64,000 nucleotides of DNA, from NCBI RefSeq assembly GCF_003576645.1, contig NC_044921.1, positions 26,292,203 through 26,356,202 on the forward strand. Reading direction: 5' to 3'. This document shows, piece after piece, positions 1 to 10,985 of this stretch (positions are counted from its first letter, which is position 1; every line of letters begins with the position of its first letter). Source of the stretch: Ipomoea triloba. Its lineage: Eukaryota; Streptophyta; Magnoliopsida; Solanales; Convolvulaceae. Under the pieces are notes generated by a model. It searched no databases. It was not told the origin of the DNA and saw only the letters and a list, made by a program, of their open reading frames with translations. The translations under genes were made by a program, and so were the position numbers.

Positions 1-1370
1 TGGTTATATACTTATATATAATTTTAAAAATATTTTATTCAATAAGGTTACAAATTGGTTAAATTTGAACCAATCTTGAAGATTTTCTAAGCACATATTA
101 TAACCACCTTGAAGAGGACTAGTAGGCTTGGAGCTCAATTTTAGGTGATGGTCACTTCTATATAAGAGCATCTCAAAGACTCAAAGAGTCATGATTTTTT
201 CATAAACTTTGAGGAGGCAAGTAGGAGAAAAAAATATAAAAATTAAAATAAAATTTAAAATTAAATGTTATGGCGTCTATGAGCGTGTGTAGTACACGCA
301 CCTGCTTGGCGATGCAAGTGCACCCAATGGCCAATCCCAATGCACATTAGTATGATGATATCCATTATAAAGGTGGGCTCTCTTTTCACTAAGCCCAAAA
401 GCATTCAAACCGAAGCCCACGACACACACTCCCTCTAGCTCTCCTAAAAAGGCTTTTCCATATGGGCTCCCATCATATTCTCAGTGAGAAATATTTTACA
501 AAGGCCCACAATCATAATTCATAAAGCCCATTTAGTTGCCCACTAGTGAGTTTGAATTAGACTAAGAGGGACACTATCCATGGACATTTGATCCTGGTTA
601 GAATGTGAATTAGTTGTCTATTCGAAGATTCTCAATAATTGTGAGTTTTGAAGAGTTTTTTTTAGGTGTGATTAGAAAAGAGAAAATGAAAGAAAAAATA
701 ATTACACAGACTAACAAGACCCACCTTCTTCTCCATGCAAGCCTCACATTTTTAGACAAAAAACCACACCTCTTGCAAGAACCTCATTTCTTCTCTCTCC
801 TCACCCTCTATCCTCCACATCATCCTTCTTTCTCAAAAATCTAGCAAAAACTTCAGATGGCCTTAGTTTTTCAGAACCAATTGGTCAAGACTTGCCCAAA
901 TTGATTTACCTCATTGGAGTCTTTTGTCATCTAGGACTTCAAGGACAAACAATTTACATATTTTACATTATTTTTTATATCTAACTTGCCCACTATTACA
1001 TAATAACGAAGTTTAATTAGTGTAATTTTTAAATAGTGACTACAAATTTCGCTCATAAAAAACATCTTAGTAAAAGATCAACAATATACATTTCTACCTA
1101 TCTCTTATCATTGTGCATATATTTGTTTCCAAAATATAATCTCAAACAAGATATCTTTTGCCAGCATGGAATTTTAATCATCCAATTGTCCTACACTAAT
1201 TGGGCACCAAAGATTCTACATGGCAAAGATCTTTCAAACAAGATATACCCTTCACTTGCTGTTTTTTTATATTTCTTAATTAAAATTTATTTCCAGGTGG
1301 CAATCAGTGGGCCCTCCATGATCTTCCAAAGCCAACAGCAGCAAAGAAATAGATATATGGATATGGCAAT
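1..1370. other. Intergenic, upstream of LHCA4
   Basis: AT-rich sequence with short unsupported reading frames (for example 614-844 and 1036-1374) that have no recognisable domain and no splice partners. I see no gene, RNA or clear repeat here. Confidence 0.6.
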
Positions 1371-1374
1371 CTGA

Positions 1375-1410
1375 GATAAGGATAAGATCCATCCATTCCC
1401 ATTGGCCAAT
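1375..1410 (+). promoter_or_regulatory. Light-regulated promoter elements of LHCA4
   Basis: Two I-box cores (GATAAG) lie head to tail at 1375-1380 and 1381-1386. An ATTGG/CCAAT palindrome follows at 1401-1410. I-boxes close to CCAAT motifs are typical of light-regulated photosynthesis genes, and these sit about 190-220 bases before the LHCA4 start codon. The motifs are seen directly; the function is inferred. Confidence 0.6.
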
Positions 1411-1593
1411 CAAGAACTCACCATCCAATCACAGCCGTTGATTCCCAAAAATCTGTCCATGCAACTCAACACTCAACCATGGCCACAACCTTTTCACTCA
1501 ACTTGAAATGCTACAAATGCATACACAAAACTGACATTTGTATAAGTGAAAAAAACCCATCAGAATTTCTCATCATCATCCCGGTCGGAGAAT

Positions 1594-3468
1594 ATGGCCA
1601 CCGTTACACAAGCCTCCGCCGCCGTTTTCCGGCCATGCGCCTCCAAAACCAGATTCCTTACCGGATCGTCCGGTAAGCTGAACAGGGAAGTCTCTTTCAG
1701 GGCGTCTACATCTTCATCCAACGTTTCATTCAAGATTGAAGCCAAGAAAGGTGAATGGCTCCCCGGCTTGCCATCGCCGGCGTATCTCGACGGCAGGTAT
1801 ATATATATACTCTATACACTAATACACCATTCTTTATTTCATCCCTCATTGAAAAAATTATGCCTAAACATTGATTAATAGGCACCCTAGCGCTGACCGG
1901 CCGCCTAGATTATCACTATAATTGGTGATCTATGTGGCTGACCAATTAGCTGTGCTTAGGCTGTCTAGTCGCTGACCGCCTAGGCCTTTTAGGTACCAAC
2001 TAAACCTCTTAGTCACCCGACTAATGTTGACTAGGCATCAATTAATAGGTAGGCGCACTATTGCTGGCTGCCTAAATTATCACTATAATTGGTATTTTAG
2101 GCGGCTGACCAGCTCAGCACGACAGCCTAGGCCTTCTAGGTGCCAACTTGACCTTCCAAGCACGCAACTAATTCGCCTAATCAGTCAATTAGTTATTGGT
2201 TACCTTCTTTTTTTAATGATTTTTTTAACTATGATTTCATCATAATATAACTTTGAGTTGACTGAAAATGGATGTTTTGAATGGTTTAGTCTTCCCGGAG
2301 ACAATGGGTTTGACCCGTTGGGACTGGCGGAGGACCCGGAGAACTTGAGGTGGTACGTGCAGGCGGAGCTGGTGAACGGACGGTGGGCGATGTTGGGCGT
2401 GGCGGGGATGCTGTTGCCGGAGGTATTCACTCAGATCGGAATCATCAACGTTCCGAAGTGGTACGACGCCGGGAAGGCTGAGTACTTTGCTTCCTCGTCC
2501 ACGCTGTTCGTCATCGAGTTCATCCTGTTCCACTACGTGGAGATCAGACGGTGGCAAGACATCAAGAACCCTGGCTGCGTCAACCAGGACCCCATCTTCA
2601 AGAACTACAGCCTGCCGCCCAACGAGTGCGGCTACCCCGGCGGCATCTTCAACCCACTCAACTTTGCTCCCACCCAAGAAGCCAAAGAGAAAGAGCTCGC
2701 AAATGGTACGTAAATCTTGTCCTTCCAACTCATTGCAGCCTATCTTTATTTTCAATAACTAAGGAAAACCCCAACCACTATTCAAGTGTGCACCGAGTTA
2801 AGTCTTTAATGGCTTAAGGACCTAAACCCCTAGCTAGGGTAAATTAGCCTAAGTTGTCCCCTGGGGGGCCTAAATCTTTAATGGCTAAGGACCTAAACCC
2901 TTGGCTAGTCTAAATCAGCCTAGGTTGTCCCCTGGCAAGCCTAAATCAGCCTAGGTTGCCCCCTGGCGGGCTTAAATTAGTCTAGGTTGTCCCCTGACAG
3001 GCTTAAAGCAACCTAGATTGTCCCTTGACGGGCTTAAGTCAGCCTAGGCTGTCTATAGTGACTAGCAAAAACCAAAGCTAATAGGTTGTTTCAACGGGAG
3101 GTCTAAGGACTTCAATTAGTCAAGGTTGCCTTGACCGGCTTAAACCAGCTTAGGTTGCCAACCTAAAACTGACTAATAAAAATAAAGAAGGTAAAGAAGG
3201 TGGTCGCTCCAGTTGAGAGTCGAGCTTGATTACCAAGTAACAATCTGACTAATTTGATTGGGTTGCCCGTAATGCAGCCTATCTATGACAAATCCGAAGG
3301 GAAATGGTCTAACTTGTGGGGTGTGTTTTTGCAGGGAGATTGGCGATGTTGGCGTTTCTTGGATTCATAGTGCAGCACAACGTGACTGGCAAGGGTCCAT
3401 TCGACAACCTGCTGCAGCATCTGTCAGACCCATGGCACAACACCATTGTGCAAACATTGGGTCAGTGA
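1594..3468 (+). CDS. LHCA4: Photosystem I chlorophyll a/b-binding protein Lhca4
   Basis: Nuclear-encoded antenna protein of photosystem I that binds chlorophylls a and b and carotenoids in the thylakoid membrane and pairs with Lhca1 in the LHCI belt. CDS exons are 1594-1796, 2290-2705 and 3335-3468, joining in phase to 250 residues, the usual length. Residues 1-50 or so are a Ser/Thr/Arg-rich plastid transit peptide starting [15 protein letters not shown]. The mature part has the family signatures [35 protein letters not shown] (first membrane helix with the Glu/Arg chlorophyll-ligand pair), [20 protein letters not shown] (second helix) and [15 protein letters not shown] (third helix). The C-terminus is [13 protein letters not shown]. 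Introns begin with GT and end with AG, and both carry degenerate tandem repeats. Start chosen at the transit-peptide Met; the frame upstream has no such signal. Confidence 0.97.
1871..2200. repeat. Diverged two-copy tandem duplication in LHCA4 intron 1
   Basis: Two copies of a unit of about 167 bases (roughly 1871-2037 and 2038-2200) share the block 'attatcactataattggt' and the run 'cctaggcctt(t/c)taggt(a/g)cc'. They are rich in GCCTAG-like hexamers. No coding content. Confidence 0.7.
2804..3060. repeat. 31-bp tandem repeat in LHCA4 intron 2
   Basis: About six degenerate copies of a 31-base unit read roughly taaatcagcctaggttgtcc followed by cctggcgggct. Copies start near 2839, 2911, 2942, 2973, 3004 and 3035. 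A longer 5' block (tctttaatggctaaggacct) occurs twice, at about 2804 and 2874. This is a minisatellite confined to the intron. Confidence 0.8.
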
Positions 3469-3788
3469 GGGGCTTAGGTTGATGGAAACCACAGGGAAGA
3501 TGTTGTTTATGTTGTAACCATGAATAGGGCACTGGTTCTTCAGATCAAGAATTTGAGCTTTTGTGTTGTAAAAGGGACCTTAATGTTTAATGTACAGGAG
3601 TACTACATACAACATTTTTATCCACATCTTCCTTCTAAGTTCTAATTCATCCTCCAAGTAGTAGCATTTTTGTGTGTGTTTATTTTCTGTGATATTTTGA
3701 ACATTTTAATATAAATTGTGTTGGATCTTGGACCTCAAAAGGTTCTAAATTTACAACATTTATTTGCTAAAATATGAAAGATGAAAAA

Positions 3789-5671
3789 TCACAATGACTG
3801 CAAAATGGGGTTCTCAGGCTGGGACTCAAGAACTGCCTCCTCCAATTCTTGCATTTCAAGTAGCCTAGAAGAAGGCGAAAATTTCATGTCACACAAAAGC
3901 TCGGCTTCTTCCAGCTCCATTGATCTCACGGAAAAATGGCAGTTGACTGCATTGATGGTCCGGTTGATGAATTGTGACCGGGATAAGTAGTCCTTCATGC
4001 GGCATATGAAGTCCAAATGGTCTCTTGCCTGAATACAGAAAGGGCGAGAGAGAATGAGAGATCTCAACTAACTTGAGACTTAAATTGCAGATTTAGGCAC
4101 ACAAAGTGAAATGGTAGACTGGTTCAATTGCTATTTGCTACCATCATTAGGCGGAGTTATAAAGCATGTAATAAAAATAACTGAACACGGGTGGTCTCTT
4201 AAGCGACATAACATGGTTCTAGTGAATCCGAAGTTTTTGGTAGTATAAAATAAGGATCTATATATAATAGCAAACCTGTCTGTAATCAGGGGCCTTCTTT
4301 GGAAGACTCAGATATGCCATGTTAGAGACCTCGAAGTCCCATAGAAAAGATGTATGATGGATCCACCGGTTCTTTGTTATAGACTGAGCATTTCCACCAA
4401 ACTTGTGGTCGCCAAATACATAATCTGAAAACATTTACATAAATACATGGCATGATTATGGCTACCTTGTACAACACAACTACTTAGGTTGCATTAAAGT
4501 AGAATATAGTTTCAATGATATGAAGTCACGAGAAAAAATTTCCCCCATCTAACTAAAAAAAGGCAAAAAATTTCGATATGCAAGAGAAATTGAGCATGCC
4601 AATGAAGGTTGAATCACTGTCATGCTTCATTTGTATCCCGTTTATTATCCAAGGAAAGAACTTCATTAACCAAGAAAATCACGAACAAAACATAAAAAAT
4701 ATAAAGCCCTATCATAATGCATTTATCAAATATATTCTTCACAGGGTCCTCAGTGCTCACTCACACAAATAGACTAACATGTAGCCAATGAACAAAAGCT
4801 AGCGAGGGAGGTTTTACACCAAACATTTGAGAAACAAGTGAAATATGCGAAAAGGAATTATGATCTAAAAGCGAAAGGAGCTTAGAATGAACCTACCATT
4901 TTCACGAAGGTAGAAATCCCCAACTCCTTGGAACACCTTACTGTATAATAAGCTGCTCCATGACATGATAGGTCGGGGATACGGTTGTACGTTGGGAACA
5001 TCATCCTTATTGCATATAAAAGTTGCAAATATTGTCCCATGATCAACTATTACAGTACCTCCACCAGTAAACCTTTTGATAACCGGTATCTTGTCTCGTA
5101 AAACAGAATTGATTTCAAGAAGTTCAGTAGGATTGCTGTAAAAAAGAAATCTTTGATGAAAACATACAGAAAACACTTGCAAAAAAGCAGTCAAATTTGC
5201 AATGCCAATAGTAATTAGCTAAAGGTAAAAGCTTTGGAACTCTATCATCCTTCATCTAGAGACAAGTCCATGACATATTGACATTACAATTATCAAATAT
5301 TTCAGCAACCATTCAACCTACATTTCATCCTCATAAATTTAGCAAACCCAAGATTGAATCCACTTAAAAAAATGTTCTTTTGGCAGTCAATCATCAATAA
5401 CTTCCTCTAAGATTTTGCAGTTCAAATCATCCATACACACAATCTCATAATTTTGAACGCAATCAATTGCTAGCATTTACTAATCAGCTTACCCAGAGAT
5501 ACCCATAACAACGGTGGGTGTGTCTGTTCCGTCATTAATGATACACCAATTATGGGATGAAGTTCGTAGCAGGCGTTCTTCCAGATGCAGTTGCTGCAAA
5601 ATGGGCACTCCTTTTAGCTTCACAAGATTCAGCAGCGGAAGAGCAGCATTCCTAGATTGGCCCAAACTCAT
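3789..5671 (-). CDS. Lipoate-protein ligase A / lipoyltransferase-like protein
   Basis: Member of the biotin/lipoate A/B ligase family, which attaches or transfers lipoyl (or octanoyl) groups to lysines of 2-oxoacid dehydrogenase E2 and glycine-cleavage H proteins. CDS exons on the minus strand are 5671-5493, 5135-4897, 4424-4276 and 4028-3789, giving 268 residues in phase. It begins MSLGQSRNAALPLLNLVKLK. Diagnostic motifs are LQQLHLEERLLR near the N-terminus, the lipoyl-AMP/nucleotide-binding motif KRFTGGGTVIVD, CNKDDVPNVQPYPRPIMSW, and HKFGGNAQ with the conserved lysine followed by NRWIHHTSFLWD. It resembles the Arabidopsis uncharacterised ligase-like family rather than plastid LIP2p. No obvious targeting peptide is visible, so location (cytosol or mitochondrion) is open. 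Catalytic direction, ligase or transferase, cannot be told from sequence alone. Confidence 0.9.
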
Positions 5672-6011
5672 CGGAATCGCGTGGCCGGTAAATCGGCAAA
5701 AAAATTAATTCGAATGGAAGAAGGTTGAATTGGGGCTGCTCTTGTTTAGGTTTCCCCAATTGGGCAAAGAAATTCTTGAGCTTTACTATAATTCTCAGTC
5801 GCAAGCTCTATGTCTGCCTATAGCGAAGAAAATTCATCTGGAGCAGAAGTTTGGAGTTGCGTTCAAGAACGTAAATAATTTGGTGGAAATTGAGCCGCCT
5901 AGAGAGGTATAGATTGGAATCTTGAATGACTAGTTGACCACAAATAACCTTTGACTGATAATCTCGTTTATTCAGTTAATACCAATATAGTCCTAGAGAG
6001 TAGTTTTATTC
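5672..6011. other. Upstream flank of the ligase-like gene
   Basis: A short open stretch on the plus strand (5730-5912) has no known domain and probably lies in the divergent promoter/UTR region. Nothing else seen. Confidence 0.5.
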
Positions 6012-6190
6012 CATTTAGGATTTTGTATGTTTTTTGAATACTACTAACTCTATTAGAATGCAGTATCTGTTCATAACTACTTTCTCAACCTATTGAAGTA
6101 CAGGAGTCAGTATTGACTCCTCCCGTACAAAGGGAAGGGTTTGATGCCACTGGACTACAAGGTCCTTGGCATTTAGGATTTTGTATGTTT
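6012..6190 (-). mobile_element. tRNA-derived SINE, family 1, with 21-bp target-site duplication
   Basis: The body (6033-6169) reads on the minus strand GCCAAGGACCTTGTAGTCC then AGTGGCATCAAACCCTTCCC, the 5' tRNA-like start of a family found four times in the window. It is shorter than the copy at 58.4 kb. Perfect 21-base direct repeats, 6012-6032 and 6170-6190 (begin catttaggattttgtatg), bracket it, which is strong evidence of retroposition and of a fairly recent insertion. Confidence 0.85.
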
Positions 6191-6543
6191 AATTTAGTTC
6201 TTGATTTTGATGATTTTATTTAATTTCGTCCTCAGTTAAAATTTTGGCTTTATAATTTTTCGTGAAAATTGTAATCTTTCGAGTTTTTTTTTTCTTCAAT
6301 TGCACAATAATCACTTAATTTGAACATTCCTAAACTGATATATGGTTTAAATACTAAGACATCAACGAGCTATGGGCTAATTGCAACCCCTTATCTTTTG
6401 GTTAATCGTTGCCTTAGTTTGTCCATATGACTAAGATCATTGAAAACACACTCTTAGGCTCATTTAGAAGTGTTGCATCCATTTCCTTAGCTTCATATTT
6501 GGCTCCAATGACTCCAAAGGTATCCAAAATGGGTTCAAAGACA

Positions 6544-7140
6544 GACAAAAACACAAAGAGTGGACAAAAATAAGACTTTTGAAAAATGTGTACAAAAAAA
6601 AAAGGAAAACGAGTTTGGGACATGCCTATGGGGTCAGAAACGGATGTTCCAACGTAGTATGAATTTATTATTTTTTTTCTTCAAAATGCTGAGTCCAAAA
6701 ACAAGTCCGACTTACGTCTGATCTAAAAATAAAAATAAAAAATGGTCGTCGGGCAACTAAACGTAGTATGACTTCTTCTTCTTCTTTTTTTTTTTTTTTT
6801 GGAAATACTATACTTAGGTCAAACGCAAGTCCGACTTACGTTGATCTAAAAATAAAAATAAAAAATGGTCGCCGGGCAACCAACACTCGGCGGCCTTTTT
6901 TTTTTTTTTTTAATAATTTTATAGATTAGACGCAAGCTAAGTCTGATTTGCGTATGATGTATCAAGTCGGACTTGCGTTTGATCTCATTATTTCGAAAAA
7001 AAAAAAAAAGAAAAGGTGAAGTCGTACTACTTTGGAACATGCGTTTCCGATGCCATATATATGTTCCAAACTCGTTTTTCCTTTTTTTTTGTACACGTTT
7101 TTCAAAATTTTTATTTTTGTCCATTCTTTATGTTTTTGTC
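6544..7140. mobile_element. Non-autonomous DNA transposon-like element with ~115-bp terminal inverted repeats
   Basis: The segment 6544-6660 matches the reverse complement of about 7020-7140. Both start gacaaaaac, continue through ggacaaaaata and gtgtacaaaaaaaaa, and reach a copy of gcatgttccaa(a/c)gtagta. Inside lie two or three diverged direct copies of a unit of about 120 bases containing aagtccgacttacgt and atggtcg(t/c)cgggcaac. No transposase reading frame is present. Long imperfect TIRs with internal repeats suggest a MULE-type or other MITE; the superfamily is uncertain. Confidence 0.75.
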
Positions 7141-7744
7141 CAGTTTGTGATCAATACAATTGTGTGCACACAGAATAATGATTGCAATTATTCAAACTTT
7201 AAAATTTGAATTTGATGAGGTTGGGTTTTTGTATTGAAGTTAAGGCTAGTAGGACTTGTATAACATTTGTTTAAAACGAATTAAATTTATTAAACTATAT
7301 TTGAAATTTGTTCAAATTGGATATATAGTCAAATTTGATTAAATAACCCTGGAATTGAGTTGACACATTGAACAAAATTAAAATAAATCACAAATTATTC
7401 AACTTTTAATTTATATACACGTACACCATAAACAAAATAAACATACTAGAATAGAATATATTATTAAATGAGGACAATATATAATTGTCTCCACTAATTA
7501 CTCTCTATTAAACAAGAGATCTTAATAAAACATCTAAACTCAACTGGATTAGTTGTATCCGTGTGATGCGAATACTAATGCCAGACCTCAAAATATTATA
7601 TAGGCCGGAGTAGAGGTTCTTCAATTCATACAATCGAATAGTGACGACTAGCCGAACTTCATTGTCACCACACACACATAGGCCGGAGTAAAAGTTCTCC
7701 CATTCATACGGTCGAATAGTGGCGACGAGCCGGGCTTCATTGTC

Positions 7745-7746
<2 letters not shown>
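7141..7746. other. Intergenic, AT-rich
   Basis: No gene seen. Two diverged copies of a block of about 75 bases (around 7601-7675 and 7681-7745) share 'ggccggagta(g/a)a(g/a)gttct' and 'cgaatagtg(a/g)cgac(t/g)agccg' just before the (AC)n tract, a small tandem duplication. Confidence 0.55.

Positions 7747-7837
<91 letters not shown>
7747..7837. repeat. (AC)n microsatellite
   Basis: About 45 uninterrupted AC dinucleotides. The inverted partial CML copy begins immediately after it at 7837. Translations of this tract in any frame (Cys-Val or His-Thr runs) are artefacts. Confidence 0.97.
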
Positions 7838-7839
<2 letters not shown>

Positions 7840-8315
7840 GTTTCTCATATTTCAAGATTCCAGCTCGAGTTTTTGGAATTTATTTTTCCGGGCTGGTATT
7901 TCTTGCTTCAAGCCATCTTTTCTGCGAGTAAGAAAGCTTGTGATGCTTTCAGTGATGAAGGGAGTTGTGTGAGGAGGAATGTGTAGAAGTAATGATGGGA
8001 AGATTGATGATTTTCGGGGAGGTTAAGGAGAAGGTGGGGAGGTCGGACGAGTTTTGCATTTGTTTGAGGAGAGTGAGCCGAGTGTGGCGGAGATTAAGGA
8101 AGCTTTCGACGTGTTTGATGAGAATGGCGATGGGTTCATAGACGAAAAGGAGGTGGAGAGGATCCTATGCAGAATGGGTTTCTCGGAGGTTTCGCAGGAG
8201 GATTGTAGGAAGATGATCATGGCTTATGATGACAACAAAGATGGGAAGATTGATTTTCGTGAGTTCTTGAAGCTAATGGAGCACAGTTTTGGATAGCTTA
8301 GCTTAGCTTGATTGC

Positions 8316-8318
<3 letters not shown>
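7837..8318 (+). pseudogene. Inverted partial copy of the CML gene, three 1-bp deletions
   Basis: This segment is the reverse complement of 8971-9455, that is, the last ~150 codons of the CML gene and its 3' flank. By eye the only differences are three single-base losses, each in a short homopolymer: T in a tttt run near 7900, G in a gggg run near 7962, and G in 'gagg' near 8052. These break the frame, while the EF-hand part (8054-8296) stays open. The first ~33 codons and the promoter are missing. Biologically it would be a frameshifted pseudogene; homopolymer-only differences point instead to an unpolished fold-back assembly artefact. Confidence 0.75.
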
Positions 8319-8973
<655 letters not shown>

Positions 8974-8992
8974 GCAATCAAGCTAAGCTAAG

Positions 8993-9556
8993 CTATCCAA
9001 AACTGTGCTCCATTAGCTTCAAGAACTCACGAAAATCAATCTTCCCATCTTTGTTGTCATCATAAGCCATGATCATCTTCCTACAATCCTCCTGCGAAAC
9101 CTCCGAGAAACCCATTCTGCATAGGATCCTCTCCACCTCCTTTTCGTCTATGAACCCATCGCCATTCTCATCAAACACGTCGAAAGCTTCCTTAATCTCC
9201 GCCACACTCGGCTCACTCTCCTCAAACAAATGCAAAACCTCGTCCGACCTCCCCACCTTCTCCTTAACCTCCCCGAAAATCATCAATCTTCCCATCATTA
9301 CTTCTACACATTCCTCCTCACACAACTCCCCTTCATCACTGAAAGCATCACAAGCTTTCTTACTCGCAGAAAAGATGGCTTGAAGCAAGAAAATACCAGC
9401 CCGGAAAAATAAATTCCAAAAACTCGAGCTGGAATCTTGAAATATGAGAAACCAGATGAGAATCACACTGGGTACAATAACCTTGTAAAAATCAGTCGCT
9501 GCCCAGTTCCCTGGGGCAACCGTGAAGAAAATAATCTCGTCCATGAATTGAATCAT
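8993..9556 (-). CDS. Calmodulin-like EF-hand protein, CML45/46/47 type
   Basis: Single-exon gene for a 187-residue calcium sensor. A hydrophobic segment at about residues 26-39 (VIVPSVILIWFLIF) could anchor it in a membrane. The C-terminal half carries two canonical EF-hand loops with all oxygen ligands: DENGDGFIDEKE (residues 129-140) and DDNKDGKIDFRE (166-177), each preceded by a typical E helix (IKEAFDVF, CRKMIMAY). Full four-hand calmodulin is about 149 residues; this layout of N-terminal hydrophobic region plus a C-terminal EF pair fits the CML45/46/47 branch. A TATA-like run lies about 120 bases upstream on the minus strand (near 9676-9686). Met-1 gives the longest frame; Met-5 is a possible alternative. 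Confidence 0.9.
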   Translation of the reverse strand: MIQFMDEIIFFTVAPGNWAATDFYKVIVPSVILIWFLIFQDSSSSFWNLFFRAGIFLLQAIFSASKKACDAFSDEGELCEEECVEVMMGRLMIFGEVKEKVGRSDEVLHLFEESEPSVAEIKEAFDVFDENGDGFIDEKEVERILCRMGFSEVSQEDCRKMIMAYDDNKDGKIDFREFLKLMEHSFG

Positions 9557-10320
9557 GTTTGTGTTTCACTTTGTTGGTTGGTCTTACGTAAAACTAACGA
9601 AGAGATTCTATTAATGAATGAATGTATGTGGAGTGTGGACGGACTGTCTGGTGTTGGAAGAAAGCCGGGATGCGACATATATAGTAGTGGGATTTGGATG
9701 AAGTCATCAATATATTAGTCTTCATGGAAATTGCGGTGAAAATTCATTGAAAGATCTGCAAAGTTTAGGAAATATAAAGACGAAAGTGATATGAATGTGT
9801 ACTTTCTTCTTTATTGATTTGTGCAGACCGAGAATGTCGACATGAAAACTTCTTGGTAATTCTTGTATGTCCGCCTCCTCACCAATCTCCCTAGTGGGGC
9901 GGCACCGCAACATAGACATGTTTGTACTCTATTACTCAATAATATAATTATGCGAAAAAACAAAATTAATATATAATAAAGTTGTTAAAAGTAATCTAAT
10001 TTTAAAAACTAGAATGCAATTTATAATATAATATTGGAAATTCATATATTAGGAGATATTGTGAAGTTTTTGTGTTGATCAAACTTCTTTTTTTGAGGTG
10101 TGGGTTGTATTTGTATATTGTATATAATTAATAAAAATTAAAAATAGTATAATTATTAGCTCATCAAAAGTGTTGACGTGCTACAAACTACAAAGAATTG
10201 CTTGTGATTGGGTTTGAAGTTTGAATTGGGACTTAGTAGTTGGAAACCTTCTGTCACTTAATTGGTAAGTTATTGATTTGGTTGCCAAATTCACGAGTTT
10301 TTTTTTAATAAGGAAAAAAT
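9557..10320. other. CML promoter region and AT-rich spacer
   Basis: Upstream flank of the CML gene, then AT-rich sequence. The open frame at 9722-9919 (-) has no recognisable domain. Confidence 0.5.
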
Positions 10321-10985
10321 AGGGCTGTTAACGAACCGAACATAAACGAACGGAGGCTGTTCGTGTTCGTTTGTTAAGGATTTTGGGGTGTTCGTATTCG
10401 TGTTCGTTTGTTAAGGTTTTTGAAAATCCTGTTCGTGTTCGTTTGTTAAGCGTTCATTAGTGTTCGTTAACGTTCGCGAACATGTTCACGAACGTGTTCG
10501 TTAACGTTAACGAACACGTTCACGAATGTGTTCGCAAACGTTAACAAACACGTTCACAAACATGTTCATTTACGTTCATGAACACGTTCGTGAACACTTA
10601 ATAACCAAACACTTGTACATGTTCATGAACACAATTTGTTTGCGAACAATAAATAATCTGCATTCACATCTTCACGAACAATTTTATATATATATATAAA
10701 CATGTTCGCGAACATTAATTAACGAATACTAAACGAGCTTGTTCGCCAACACTACTAAACGAACACAAACGAGCTTGTTCACGAACACTACTAAACGAAC
10801 ACAAACGAGCTTGTTCGCGAACACTTAGCAAACGAGCTTACCACTGTTCATACTCTGTTCGTTTATTAACCGAGCTCTAAATTTTGTTTGTTAATGTTCA
10901 TTTACCTTAATAAACGAACATAAACGAACGCTTACCGAGCTCAAACACGAGTAGTTTGTCGAAAGCTCTGTTCGCTAACAGCCTT
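10321..10985. mobile_element. hAT-like non-autonomous element packed with GTTCG/CGAAC palindromes
   Basis: Imperfect terminal inverted repeats agggctgttaacgaac (10321-10336) and the reverse complement of 10970-10985, aaggctgttagcgaac, match at 14 of 16 positions. The interior is dozens of interleaved gttcgtgaac, gttaacgttaac and cgaacacgttcg motifs, so most of the element is self-complementary. No transposase frame. The GGGCTG-type terminus is reminiscent of hAT MITEs; superfamily is inferred. Confidence 0.75.

Noticed and set aside
1036..1374. 112-codon frame upstream of LHCA4
   Set aside because: It overlaps the I-box/CCAAT promoter region, has no domain, and the composition is AT-rich noncoding.
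2804..3060. CRISPR-like array
   Set aside because: The 31-base units are contiguous and degenerate with no spacers, and the sequence is a plant intron.
5730..5912. 60-codon plus frame divergent from the ligase-like gene
   Set aside because: No domain, no continuation through splicing, and it lies in the likely promoter.
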